The position numbers and the translations under genes were made by a program. A model generated the notes under the pieces. That model was not told the origin of the DNA and searched no databases. It was given only the letters and a program-made list of their open reading frames with translations. A stretch of DNA of 64,000 bases from Aegilops tauschii subsp. strangulata (taxonomy: Eukaryota; Streptophyta; Magnoliopsida; Poales; Poaceae): NCBI RefSeq assembly GCF_002575655.3, contig NC_053037.3, forward strand, positions 143,975,207 through 144,039,206, given 5' to 3'. Positions 34,616 to 45,965 of this stretch are shown here, one piece after another; positions within the stretch are counted from its first letter, which is position 1, and each line of letters opens with the position of its first letter.

Positions 34616-34628
34616 TGGTATCAAAGCC
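34616..34628 (+). other. O primer-binding site (tRNA-iMet)
   Basis: TGGTATCAAAGCC lies six bases after the LTR end and matches the initiator methionine tRNA primer site (TGGTATCAGAGCC) with one change. It supports the LTR end at 34609. Confidence 0.82.
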
Positions 34629-35240
34629 GACATCCTGTAGGAACCCCCTTTCCAACTCCTTGGCCGAAGTTGAGTCTAGTCTTTGAAACCTATTTTGCTA
34701 ACATGGCTATGTGGCTTACGGCCCACGTTGCCAATTGGGTGGGATTAGGATCTTTTATTCCTCGTCCTTACTCTGGGATTCTGATCTCTCTTCTATTCGG
34801 GTAAATGATTTGCTAACTCTAACATTAGGTTCTCATGATCACATCCACCCTGAGGTTTGTGTTACCCCTTTCTCGAATTGAAGACCAAGATTTGCTTCAT
34901 AATGTTCACTGACCGCAGGATCCTCATATCAAGGGCACCCTGCGTCCTCACTTGAAAATCCCTCACTCTAGTGGTTTTCTCCAACGTTGATGTAGCCTTT
35001 GCTATGTCCCGTTGTTGTATCCCTCCATCGCGTGCATGCGTGCCGCCTAGTATGTCTAGGATGTTTCTCTTGTCCGAACTCATACGAACAGCGTGTATTT
35101 GGTTCCATATATGTACCAGTATGTCTTTAATGACTGCTTTGTACATACTGCGCATTTGCTCATTGCTCAAGTTACATCATGAATGACTCCATACACTTGC
35201 TCCACCCCTTGCTAAACTACCTCTATTGCATTTAAGCGGG
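34629..35240 (+). other. O leader before gag
   Basis: Untranslated leader of the Gypsy element with no supported gene. A degraded frame may extend into it, but I see no family motif. Confidence 0.45.
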
Positions 35241-35670
35241 ATGGTTAGAACTATTGGTCGTGTCCGTGGTGGCGACAATCCACCACCACCCGAATACATG
35301 TCCGGAATGATACAACAGTTTGATGCTGAATCGCCAGTTCATGGTAGGGGTCATGGCTTAGTTTCCGCGCCCCAATATGAGTCAGCAACCAACCCCAGTG
35401 ACTCTATAAGACTTTGCACGTCTCAACCCTGTCATCTACCGCACCTCAAATCAGCCCCTTGATTGTCATGACTAGCTCTGTGACATCACTTTCGAGTTGG
35501 AGTCTATTGGTGTAGCCCCTGCTAACTATGTCACCTTCACGGTTTATGACCTGAAAGGTCCCGCTGCTCAATGATGGGACAGCCACAGGCATTCCTTACC
35601 TTTGGGAACCGCAATCACTTGGCCGAAAATTCCAAGCTGCATTCCGCAGGCCAATGTCGAACCACCATGG
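35241..35670 (+). pseudogene. O gag N-terminal remnant
   Basis: The frame starts at ATG 35241 with MVRTIGRVRGGDNPPPPEYM and SGMIQQF, the usual start of chromovirus-type Gypsy gag in grasses. After frameshifts it continues as CDITFELESIGVAPANYVTF and YDLKGPAAQ-stop-WDSHR, then a tryptophan-to-AFR block of the gag core. In-frame stops interrupt it near 35470 and 35575. The copy is cut at 35670 by solo LTR L3. When the sequence resumes at 40044 the gag C-terminus and zinc knuckle are absent. It is not functional. Confidence 0.78.
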
Positions 35671-36689
35671 TGTAACGCCCCAAAAATTTAACCATGTTTT
35701 GTTTATTAAAATTTTGCTAAGAAATTAAATTTTCTTTTTTCTGGATTTATTTTTGATCTCAGAACCTCTCTTTTCTTCTAAGTTGTGGAGTTTTCACCCC
35801 AAGTGAAAACTTTCCAATTATTATTGGACTTGTTTACCCTCTCAAATAAAACAATTCTTTTATCAGTGGGATTATTTATAATTATTTTTCCCTGAGCTTT
35901 AGTTCTCTAAAATGGGTTTTCATAAGTTTTAGGGCCCCATTTGCACTGCAACCCTTTGATAAATTATTTTAAAAATCCAACCAAAATTTGGGGATGACAT
36001 GTGATGTTCCTAGATCACTTTTGTGCAAAAATACCATTTAGTCATTTGGAGATATTGAGCTTTTCCCCAAGTTTTGAAATCTGGTCCAGTTTGCACTTTT
36101 GCACTACAACCTATTTAAATATTTCTTTAAAACTTCCACCAAAATTAGGGGATGTTAGTAGGAGTATATTATTCAACTTTATGCAAAAACCCACTGGTGT
36201 TCTTTGGAAAATTTGAGCAAAACATCCTCTTTTGCCCTCTGGACCAGATTGGCCTTTTCTACTGGAACTCCATTTTGTATTGCTCTGTTGCCCATGATTC
36301 TTCTTCTTGCTTATAGTCCTCCCTACCAAACCCTTAAGTCCAGGAGAATGGACCCATTGGGGTATTTTTGGTTCATGAGATAATAACCTTTAGTTTCTGC
36401 CCAAAAATTGGTTTTCTCAAATATTTTCACTAACAAGTTTCTGGTGTTGACCAACTAACCTTGCCACCCTCTTTATCATCTAAAGAGAATATGATCTGGA
36501 GAGTTTGGCCACCCCAAGAGTTGCCTAGATGCACTTAGCTTTTTGTCGAACACTTTGTGTGCATAGCCAGAATTGGCATGATTTTTAGTTTACATTATAA
36601 ACTTGATCCCCTGACCTAACCACCATGTCCATTAACCTCCTTGAAAACTCTAGCATAGTCCTGTTAATTGCCAACCTCGTTCAAGCACT

Positions 36690-37620
36690 CTAGCCCACCC
36701 CTGGCATTCTGTCGAGCATGTCGTGTGCGTGCTCTGGGCGCGCCCAGAGCGCACGTTTTGCACGCGCGCGCGCAACCGAGCCGCCGCGTTCGCTACCCCG
36801 CGCCCTGGCCTTTGCTCGCCTGTAGAGCCGCGCCCCGCCCTCGACCACTCGCCAAAACACTCCAAGCCGCCCTGGCGCCCTACAGCGCCGCCGTCAGGGC
36901 CCTCTTGGCGGCACGCCGGCGTCCACAGTGCGCCTCTGCCATGGACGGCGCCGCCCGAGCCACAACTCCTCACCAGCTGCCCTCGTGAGCAGGCCGTCCT
37001 TATCTCCAAGCCCGTCCGCTAGCACTGACCCTGCTCCGGCCATCGCCACGTCGCCCTGCCGCAACAGAAGAGGTCGGCTAGCGATCTTATCCCCAGCAGC
37101 GGCGGAACCGACCTTCCCCGGCTATGAATGGCCCCAGGCCTCGCTCGAGCATCCCCAGGCAAGCCATAGAGTGCACCCCCTCGCTCAAATTCTTCTGAAA
37201 CCACCGTCTTCTCCGCCTCCGGCAACTTCGGCCGTTGCCGTCCCTCAACTAAATTCGCCATAGCCGGAGCCCCCTTACCCTCCCAGTGCCACCATCCTCT
37301 TCCCCTCAACCTTGCGGAAGCACTCAGACCCTCAAACGCGTTCGGGAACCACCGTAGCCCCGGCCCCCAAATCCACCCGAAGCCATCTCCGCCGCGAAGC
37401 TCGCCGCCGGCGACTCCCTCCGTCCCCACCTACCTAGCGACCACCGGGAGGACCGCCTTGGACTGGCGGATCCATCCCTGCCCCCGGGGCCCCGTGGGGA
37501 GCCGCCGTTCACCGGCGTCGATCGCCGGAGCCCGCCACCACTCGGACAGAGGAGGAGGGAGGCGCGGGCGACTGGTCAAACCTGACCAGTGGGCCCCCTG
37601 GACCCACTGTCAGTGACCCC
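36690..37620 (+). other. L3 GC-rich leader; no gene
   Basis: High GC opens long frames on both strands. None shows a domain, and the same kind of leader occurs in L1 and in both O LTRs. I do not call a gene. Confidence 0.5.
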
Positions 37621-39013
37621 GACCAGGCCCGCGTTGTTTAAAGTGGAGGCGTAATCCCAGAGTACGTCTCCTGCGTGTTCTCTTATTCGAAACGTTTTTC
37701 CTTTCCTTTTTCTTTTTTCTGTTTTATTTAAAAGCAGAACTTTGACTGGCTATAACTTTTTAAATATAAGTACAAATGATTTGATTCTTTTTCTATCATT
37801 ACTCAAATTTGGTCTAGTTTATTTTCATATTTATTTGAAAATTTTCCAAACAACTTTTTTGTACTCTTTTGAAACTATGTGTTAATTTGAATATTTTCAA
37901 AAATAGGACTTGGAGAGGGAAGAAAACTTTCAAAAGTTCTGGAATGCACCCTGCCTCTCCACAACTTGAAGGCAAGCATTCTGAACCCTGGCATAATATT
38001 TTTGTGTGTTGTTTGATACGGTTACAACACCACCTTGACATGGAGCATTCGTTATTTTATGTGACGATACAATCATACGCATGAGTGCATAATGAAGATT
38101 CTTTGCTGTTAGAAATGGATATGCTTGTGATAGTAATCATCCTCGTATGCTTTTCATGCATACCGGAAGGAAGCCGGGAAAGTATCTGTCTTGGGTAGAC
38201 ACGAGCTTGTCCCTAGTTCCTCGTCGAGACGAGTGTGTCCGGTATGGCATGATGAGGTATGATGAGTGGTGATGTTATCTGTTAATGGAAATATATTGTT
38301 ATGCTAATCATACAGGGAATACTTGGACGTCCTGAGTCGGCCGTAGATCGAGTCTTGTTCCAGTAACCCCCATACTTGTTTCGTACTACCACTTGTCCCT
38401 GCCGCAGGTAGGGTACGGTTCAGTAAGTTGTCAACCCCTTCCTAGCACACACCGTACAGAGAGGCCATGGTGGAAGATACCGGAGGCCTCCGGTAGGCAT
38501 GCCACCTGGTCCGGGGGCATGGGTGTTTCCGGTTGGAGCCGAGGGGGTAGCTCCCTAGTTTGCGCGCGTTATAAATTTTGTGATCCCATGCTAAGTCGAG
38601 GTTGTAGCCTCCCCCCTTAGAGTTTTGCTTAATGGGTGTCGTGGGTGATTCCAGACACTGGTAAGTTAAGCTGGTGTGTGCGGGTCAGGTGTGTTTTCAA
38701 TTAAAAGACCGTAAATGGAATTAGTCCCGATGGACTAGAGGAATTCGTTACTCGTGGGTAAAGAGTACACCCTCTGCAGAGGTTAAATCTATTCGAATAG
38801 CCGTGTCCATGGGTAAGGACTACAGTCTAAGATGGGTCTAGTGTCGGTCTTAGTGTCGGTCTTCGGAGGAGAAACTGCTAAACTAGAACATTGATTTTGG
38901 CCTGTGACATATGATGATGATGATTATTGTAGACTAACCATTTACGTTGTTTGAATTATTGAGTATCCCTGGGACGGTTCTACCTCCTGGATATTCAATG
39001 TGATTATTCTTAT

Positions 39014-39461
39014 ATAAGCCCTTTATGTGGTGTCGCTCAGACGCCCGACTGTGGCATGCTTGTTATTTGAATTATTTATAAGCCCTTTATGTGGTGTCGC
39101 TCAGACGCCCGACTGTGGCATGCTTGTTATTTAAATTATTTATAAGCCCTTTATGTGGTGTCACTCAGACGCCCGACTGTGGCATGCTTGTTATTTAAAT
39201 TATTTATAAGCCCTTTATGTGGTTTCGCTCAGACGCCCGACTGTGGCATGCTTGTTATTTAAATTATTTATAAGCCCTTTATGTGGTGTCGCTCAGACGC
39301 GCGACTGTGGCATGCTTGTTATTTAAATTATTTATAAGCCCTTTATGTGGTGTCGCATAGACGCCCGACTGTGGCATGCTTGTTATTTCTTTTATTTATA
39401 AGCCCTTTTTGTGGTGTCGCTCAGACGCCCGACTGAGGCATGATTTATCTTATTATCCTTT
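39014..39461. repeat. 64-bp tandem array in L3, seven units
   Basis: The word ATAAGCC starts at 39014, 39078, 39142, 39206, 39270, 39334 and 39398, exactly 64 bases apart each time. Units contain TTTATGTGG, GTCGCTCAGACGCCCGACTG and GGCATG. Units differ by only a few bases. A diverged half unit with GGCGTCGCTTCAGACACCCG follows at about 39463. Confidence 0.93.
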
Positions 39462-40043
39462 CGAGGCGTCGCTTCAGACACCCGATCGGTGCATTGTTAT
39501 TTCTATCCTCGGATTGCATATTCATGTTTTATATGAACAACCTGCATGCATGCATCATGGATTTTGTTTATTTCGTGACTGACATTGTGATCATAGAATA
39601 TTTCAGAGCATGATTATCATTCGTTGTATTATACCCGCGTTCATAATGTTTGCGAGTACATTCAAACGTACTCACTGGCTTGTCCCTGGCTATTGTCTTG
39701 GCCAGATTTCTTGCTTGGGAAGGAGCGTTGCGATGACAGCCCCGGAACCTAAGCAACGGTGATAGCAGCCTCGCGAAGATAGGAGTTAACCAGGTCAGCT
39801 GTTCCTGTGGGAAATGGAGTCCCATAGACGCTGATGAACCACAAACCGCTTCCGCCATCAACCACTAGAAACCATTTGTTGTACTCATAGGCCACAATGG
39901 TCTTGTACTGCATATTTTGTACTTTGCTTGGAATTTCTGTATCAAGTTGGTGCCTCATCAGCTAGCAGTAATCCTGGGGCTGGTGAGCACAAGGGCCATT
40001 TTCTGGGAAATTAATATCCCAAAAATCCGGTCCTGACATATGG

Positions 40044-40857
40044 TTAGTCACAACGTCCCCATTTAAATTGAAGGACTGGAATTCCATGTTTCCCCCATTG
40101 TTTTGAAGTCGTCCAATATTGAACTCATTCTAGGAATGGAATGGTTGAAAACACATACCGCTTCTATCATTTGCGCCACTAAAACTGTCCATCTACTACA
40201 TCCTTCAGATGAGATAGGAAGATACCATGCTCATCTTGTTCAAAATGCCGAAGCACGAATTTATTCCTTGAATGCGTTAAAACGCTTCTCCTCTTGTGAG
40301 AATTGAAAATGCTCCAGTCATTTGGGAATTTCAAGGTATCTTTCCTAAAGAACTACCTAGTCCACGACCTTGAACTTGCTGCAGTTAAATTTGCACTAAA
40401 GTTGTGGCGGCCTTCCCTTTTTGGTACTCGTTGCAAGATCTTCACCGATCATTGAAGTCTGAAGTATCTGTTTACTCAGCTAGATCTGGATCCCCGATTG
40501 CAGCGATGTATGGAGATAATTATAGACTATGACTACGGTATTTCTTATACCCCTTGCAAGGCTAATATCATGGATGATGCCTTGAGTCGCAAGTCTTATT
40601 GCAACAACCAGTTGGCTTATAAAGTTCAACCCCTGCACGATGATCTCACTTATAGAGAGCATCCGATCCGCGTTCTCGTTCAAGCTGAATGTCGCGCCTG
40701 TCTGAGGGCTATGAACTTTCATAAAGTTCAGTGGTCAAATCATTCTGAAGATGAAGCCACTTGGGAACGTGGGGATCGTCTTCGAGAAGAATACCCCGCT
40801 TTTGTTTCCTTCTACCTCCTAAAATCTCAAGACGAGATTTCTTGTAGTGTAGGAGAT
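40044..40857 (+). pseudogene. O pol remnants: protease end, RT start, RNase H, chromodomain-like end
   Basis: Pieces of a Gypsy pol remain in order. Near 40103-40300 is the retropepsin C-terminal block LKSSNIELILGMEWLK and the spacer LVQNAEARIYSLNAL. Near 40310-40370 is the first part of reverse transcriptase (WEFQGIFPKELPSPR). Directly after comes RNase H: ELAAVKFALKLW, FTDH-stop-SLKYLFTQ (stop TGA 40453-40455) and DDALSRKSY. Last is a piece of the integrase C-terminal or chromodomain region, VQWSNHSEDEATWE. Most of the reverse transcriptase, including the YxDD site, and the integrase core are deleted. The order and the tRNA-iMet primer site fit the Del/Tekay chromovirus lineage. Not functional. 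Confidence 0.83.
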
Positions 40858-40858
40858 T
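40846..40858 (+). other. O polypurine tract (decayed)
   Basis: AGTGTAGGAGA directly precedes the 3' LTR start, at the position of the AGTGGGGGAGA tract of related elements. Two pyrimidine changes weaken it. Confidence 0.6.
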
Positions 40859-41935
40859 TTTAACGCCCGAGTATTTAAGCTACAGTAATTCTCTGCTAAT
40901 GATACCATGTCACCACGATTACTGTTGTTAAACTCTTGTTGATTCGAAAATGGTTCAAGTTCAAATTTAAAATAAAGTCAAAAACAAAAGTTTTCAAGTG
41001 TCAAAACTAAAATGTGCAAACTGTGGCAAACAATTCATAGGTATTATTAGTGAAGAAACCAAATTGTTATAAAATGTTTAAGTGCTCAAAATTAATTAAA
41101 ATAGTGGCTTAAGCAATATTTTAAATGCCTTTTATAAATTCTAAAATGTTAAACTATTTTATTTGCGAGTGAAACTTTTTGTGGCAGAGGGTAAACTAAA
41201 ACATTAATTTAGGTGTTGGCATCCTATTTTTGATAAACTAAAATAATGTAGAAACAAAATAAAACAAATAAATAGAAAATAAGTAAAAACTAAAACTAAA
41301 AAAATGTAAACAAAGGAGGGAGATTTGCCCCTTGCCCACTGGGCCTCATCCCCGCTGGCTCCCCCCCAGCCAGGCCAGGCCCACCCGTGCCCATGAACCC
41401 CTCTTCTCCTGTTCACCGCACTGATGCCTGCCACCGCACCGACCGTCGCCGTGGCGACCCTCCGGCGTTTCCCCTGCCTATATCTACCCCCCCGGCGACT
41501 GAAACCCTAGCCCCTCCGTATTTGCCTCCCCTCCTCAGATCCCCTTCTTCCGAGCTCTGCCATGGACGCGTCGCCGGTGTAGCCGTCGCTGCTGCCCTCC
41601 CCGCTGCCAGAGACCGCGCCAGGGGCACTGCCTGCGGTGCCTATATCTACGTGGGTGAGCTTAGGTCGGAAGCCACCGGGGCGCCCGCTGCTTCCCCGTC
41701 CTCAAACTCCATCCGCCTCGAGTCGCCACGCCTTCTTCGACTCCGGCCATCGCCTCTGCTGCTCCCAATCCACTCACCGGCCACCATGTGCCGCCCGGTG
41801 AGCACACGCCCCTAATGAACCCCTTTCTTCTTCGTTCACGTGCCGTAGGCGTCGTAGCCGTTGTTGCCGACCTCGCCGCTGCCCGCTGCATCCGCACCCC
41901 GCGTCATCTGTGTGCGCGCTACTGCTGTCTGCTAG
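40859..41935 (+). repeat. O 3' LTR, part 1
   Basis: It starts TTTAACGCCCGAG, a one-base variant of TGTAACGCCCGAG. An AT-rich U3 comes first, then a GC-rich leader with CCTATATCTACC near 41479 as a weak TATA candidate. It is cut at 41935 by element A (target duplication ACTGC). The frames at 41387-41897 are compositional. Confidence 0.78.
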
Positions 41936-43512
41936 ACTACGTCGGTATTTCCCCAAAGAGGAAGGGATGATGCAGCACAGCGACGGTAGGTATTTCCCTC
42001 AGTGATGAGACCAAGGTTATCGAACCAGTAGGAGAACGAATCAACACTACGTAAACAGCACCTGCACAAAACTAACAAATACTGCAACCCGACATATTAA
42101 AGGGGTTGTCAATCCCTTTCGGGTAACGGTGCCAGAAATTGGCAAACGGACGTGAGAAAGTTGTAATAATTTGATAGATAGATCTCTCGGGAACGCGAGA
42201 TAAAATAAATTGCAGCAAGCTATTTTTGTGTTTTTGGTTTAATAGATCTGAAAATAAAAGAAAATAAAATAGATCGCAAAGGCAAATATAATCAGAAAGA
42301 GACCCGGGGGCCGTAGATTTCACCAGTGTCTTCTCTCGAGAAAAATAGCAAACGTTGGGTCAACGAATTACTCTTGGGCAATTGATGGAACTTTAAATAA
42401 TCATGACGATATCGAGGCAATGATCATTATATAGGCATCACGTCCAAGATTAGTAGACCGACTCCTGCCTGCATCTACTGCTATTACTCCACACATCGAC
42501 CGCTATCCAGCATGCATCTAGTGTATTAACTGCATGGAGAAACGGAGTAATGCAATAAGAACGATGACATGATGTAGACAAGATCTATTTATGTAGAAAT
42601 AGACCCCATCTTGTTATCCTTAATAGCAACGATACATACGTGTCGGTTACCCTTCTGTCACTAGGATCAAGCACCGTAAGATCGAACCCATCACAAAGCA
42701 CCTCTTCCCATTGCAAGCTAAATAGATCAAGTTGGCCAAAAAAAACCCAAATATCGAAGAAGAAATATGAGGCTATAAGCAATCATGCATATAAGAGATC
42801 AAAGAAGACTCAAATAACTTTCACGGATAAAAAGATAGATCTGATCATGAACTCAAAGTTCATCCGATCCCAACAAACACACCGCAAAAAAGAGTTACAT
42901 CATATGGATCTCCAAGAGACCATTGTATTGAGAATCAAAAGAGAGAGAGGAAGCCATCTAGCTACTAACTACGGACCCGTAGTTCTACAAAGAACTACCC
43001 ATGCATCATCGGAGAGGCACCAATGGACATGATGAACCCCTCCGTGATGGTGTCTAGATTGGATCTGGTGGTTCTGGAACTTGCGGTGGCTGGAATTGAT
43101 TTGCGTCGACTCCCCTAGGGTTTCTGGAATATTGGAGTATTTATAGAGTAAAGAGGCGGTCTGGGAGGCAACCGAGGTGGGCACAACCCACCAGGGCGCG
43201 CCTAGGCCTCCAGGCGCGCCTTGATGGGTTGTGCTCCCCTCGGAGCACCCCCCCCAGGTGCTTCTTCGGCCCACTGGATGTCTTCTAGTCCATAAAAAAT
43301 CCACAAAAAGTTTCGTTGCGTATGGACTCCATTTGGTATTGATTTCCTACGATGTAGAAAACATGGAAAAAACAATTGGCACTTGGCACTATGTCAATAG
43401 GTTAGTACCAAAAATGATATAAAATTACTATAAAATGATTATAAAACATTCAAGAATAATAACATAACAGCATGGAACAATAAAAAATTATAGATACGTT
43501 GGAGACGTATGA
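41936..43512 (-). repeat. A 3' LTR
   Basis: On the + strand it runs from TGTCTGCTAGAC to GGAGACGTATGA; the last two bases would be CA in an intact end. A strong palindrome at 43173-43243 pairs GGGCACAACCCA with TGGGTTGTGC around two GGCGCGCC-type blocks. The TATA-like TATTTATAGA is just before it. Confidence 0.85.
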
Positions 43513-45965
43513 GCAACCCAAGCTTAATTCCTGCTCGTCCTTGAGTAGGTAATTGATAAAAACAGATTTTTTGATGTGGAATGCTGCCTAACATGTCATC
43601 TCATATTCTTTTCTTTGTAGCATGGACATTTGGACTTTTATATGGTTCAAAGCAATAGTCTAGTTTTGACATGAGGTCTTTAATACTCAAGCATACCAAC
43701 AAGCAACCATGTCTTTCAAAATATCAATGCTTAAATAAGTTATCCCTAGTCCATCATGCTCAATCATTGATCCATTCATGAAACACACTCGCATATTAGC
43801 TACACCCAATGCTCAAGTACGATCATAGTGCCCCCTAGTTGGTGCTTTATAAGAGAAAATCGAGACTCAAATTATTATTTTTTGCATAAAGTAAAAGAAA
43901 GGCCCTTCGCGGAGGGAAGTAGTGATTTGTAGAGGTGTCGGAGCTCAAAGTGAAAAACATAGAGATAAAAACATTTTGGGAGGCAAGCTTTTCCTGTCAA
44001 CGAGAACGATCGAGTAGTTCCCAATACTTCCATGATAGATATATCATAGGCGGTTCTGAAACAGAAATTAAAGTTTATTCCTTTTTCAACCATACTTTCA
44101 CTTTCCAGGGCTAGCCGTATCCACGGGTGCCTTCCATACCAACACTTTCCAAGGAATTTATTATTTGACAACATAAAGTAAATTCATTTTTCATTTCAAG
44201 AGTGGGCATCCCTAATACCTTTGCCTTACTCTCGTGCAATGACAAGTGAATAAACACTCATCGTGAGAATAACATATCTAGCATGAAAATATATTAGCCA
44301 CCCCCTACCGGTTCATGAGCGGTACGAGCACACAAAAGAGAAGTTTGTTTTGAAAATTCGAGATGTCACATACAAATTTTCTTAGAAGGCAAAAGAATAC
44401 CGCATATAAGTAGGTATGGTGGACTCATGTGGCAACTGGTTTAAAGGATTTTGGATGCACAAGTAGTGATCATACTTAGTGCAAAATGAAGGCTAGCAAA
44501 AGATTGAGAAGCGACCAACCAAGAAACGAATAATTTCATAAGTGAGCATTGAGCATAATTAACACAGAATATGCACCACAAGTAGGATGTAATTTCATTG
44601 CACAACTATTGACTTTCGTGCTTGCATAGGGAATCACAAATCTTAACACCAATATTCTTACTAAAGCATAATTACTCATCAACATGACTCACATATCACA
44701 TCATCATATCTCAAAACTAATACAAGGAATCAAGTTTATTTTGTCCAATGATCGTCATGTAAGTTTTTATTATATCCTACTTGTATATCTATCACTTTGG
44801 AACTAATTTTCATGTGTTGCTTTTGATAAGCTCAAACAAATATAAGTGAAGATCATGAGCATAATATTTCTTTCTCTCAAATTAATTTAAGTGAAGCAAG
44901 AGAGAATTTCTTAAAAAAATTACTAACGCTCAAATAAATCTAAGTGAAGCAAGAGAGCATTTCTTCAAAAATACTAAAGCACACCATGCTCAAAAAGATA
45001 TAAGTGAAGCACTAGAGCAATTCCATAGCTCATAAAGATTAAGTGAAGCATAGAGAGCAATTCTAACAAGTCATGGCATAATTTTAGCTCTCTCAAACAA
45101 GTGTGTCCAGCAAGGATTTATGACTTAAAACAAAAAGGAAAACAAGCAAAGACTCGTATCATACAAGATGCTCCAAGCAAAACTCATAGTATGTGACGAA
45201 TAAAAATATAACTTCGAGTAAAATTGCCACTCGGGGGCATCCCCAAGCTTAGTTGCTTGCTTCTCTTTGGATAATAGCTTGGGATGCCATGGGCATCCCC
45301 AAGCATAGGCTCTTATTACTCATTATTCCTTCATCCATCGTAACATCACCCAAAACTTGAAAACTTCAATCACACAAAACTCAACAAAACCTTCGTGAGA
45401 TCCGTTAGTATAAGAAAGCAAATCACTACTATAATTACTGTTGCAACCCATTCATATTTTATTCTTTCATTATACCACTATATTCCAACATTTTTATGGC
45501 AAAAACTCTTAAAAGAAAACCATAGAATCATCAAAACAAGCACACAACGCAAGGAAAACAGAATCTATCACAAATAGAACAGTCTGTAGCAATCTGGATA
45601 TTTCGAATACTTCTGTAACTTTAAAAAATTCTGAGAAATTGGGACAACCTGAGTAATTTGTATATCAATCTACTGTAAAAAATTCAGAATTTTTCGTCGC
45701 TTCTGTGATTTTTAAAAATTGTAGCTCTGGACGCAAAAGTTTCTGTTTTTTCAGCAAGGTCAAAGCAACTATCACCCAAGAAGATCCTAAAGGCTTTGCT
45801 TGGCACAAACACTAATTAAAACACAAAAACCACCATCATAACAGTAGCATAATTGTGCAAACACTCAAGAACAGAAAGCAAAAGACAAAAGTAATTTTTA
45901 TTTATTGGGTTGCCTCCCAACAAGCGCTATTGTTTCACGCCCCTAGCTAGGCATAAAGCGAGGAT
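43513..45965 (-). other. A 3' non-coding domain
   Basis: It starts with the polypurine tract in reverse (CCCAAGCTTAATTCC) and contains two GGCATCCCCAAGC copies near 45235-45305. The word AAGTGAAGC recurs about five times between 44830 and 45050, and the hairpin TTGGGTTGCCTCCCAA is at 45905-45920. The layout equals that of G1, B and C although the sequence is diverged. No gene is supported. Confidence 0.68.

Larger units (their letters stand above)
35671..40038 (+). mobile_element. L3: solo Gypsy LTR
   Basis: It starts TGTAACGCCCC and ends GGTCCTGACA. It is flanked by CATGG (35666-35670) and TATGG (40039-40043), a target duplication with one change. It holds an AT-rich U3, a GC-rich leader (about 36690-37620), a CTATTCGAATAG block (38788-38799), and a 64-bp tandem array. 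It lies inside the O internal domain between the gag and protease remnants. No internal domain is present, so it is a solo LTR about 4.4 kb long. Confidence 0.82.

Noticed and set aside
36650..37512. Several frames of 100-136 codons
   Set aside because: Lie in the GC-rich leader of solo LTR L3; no domain and compositionally biased.
39014..39461. CRISPR-like regular spacing
   Set aside because: Units are contiguous 64-base tandem repeats with no unique spacers, and the genome is a plant.
41387..41970. 142-codon frame and overlapping frames
   Set aside because: Lie in the O 3' LTR leader; no family similarity and the LTR context explains them.
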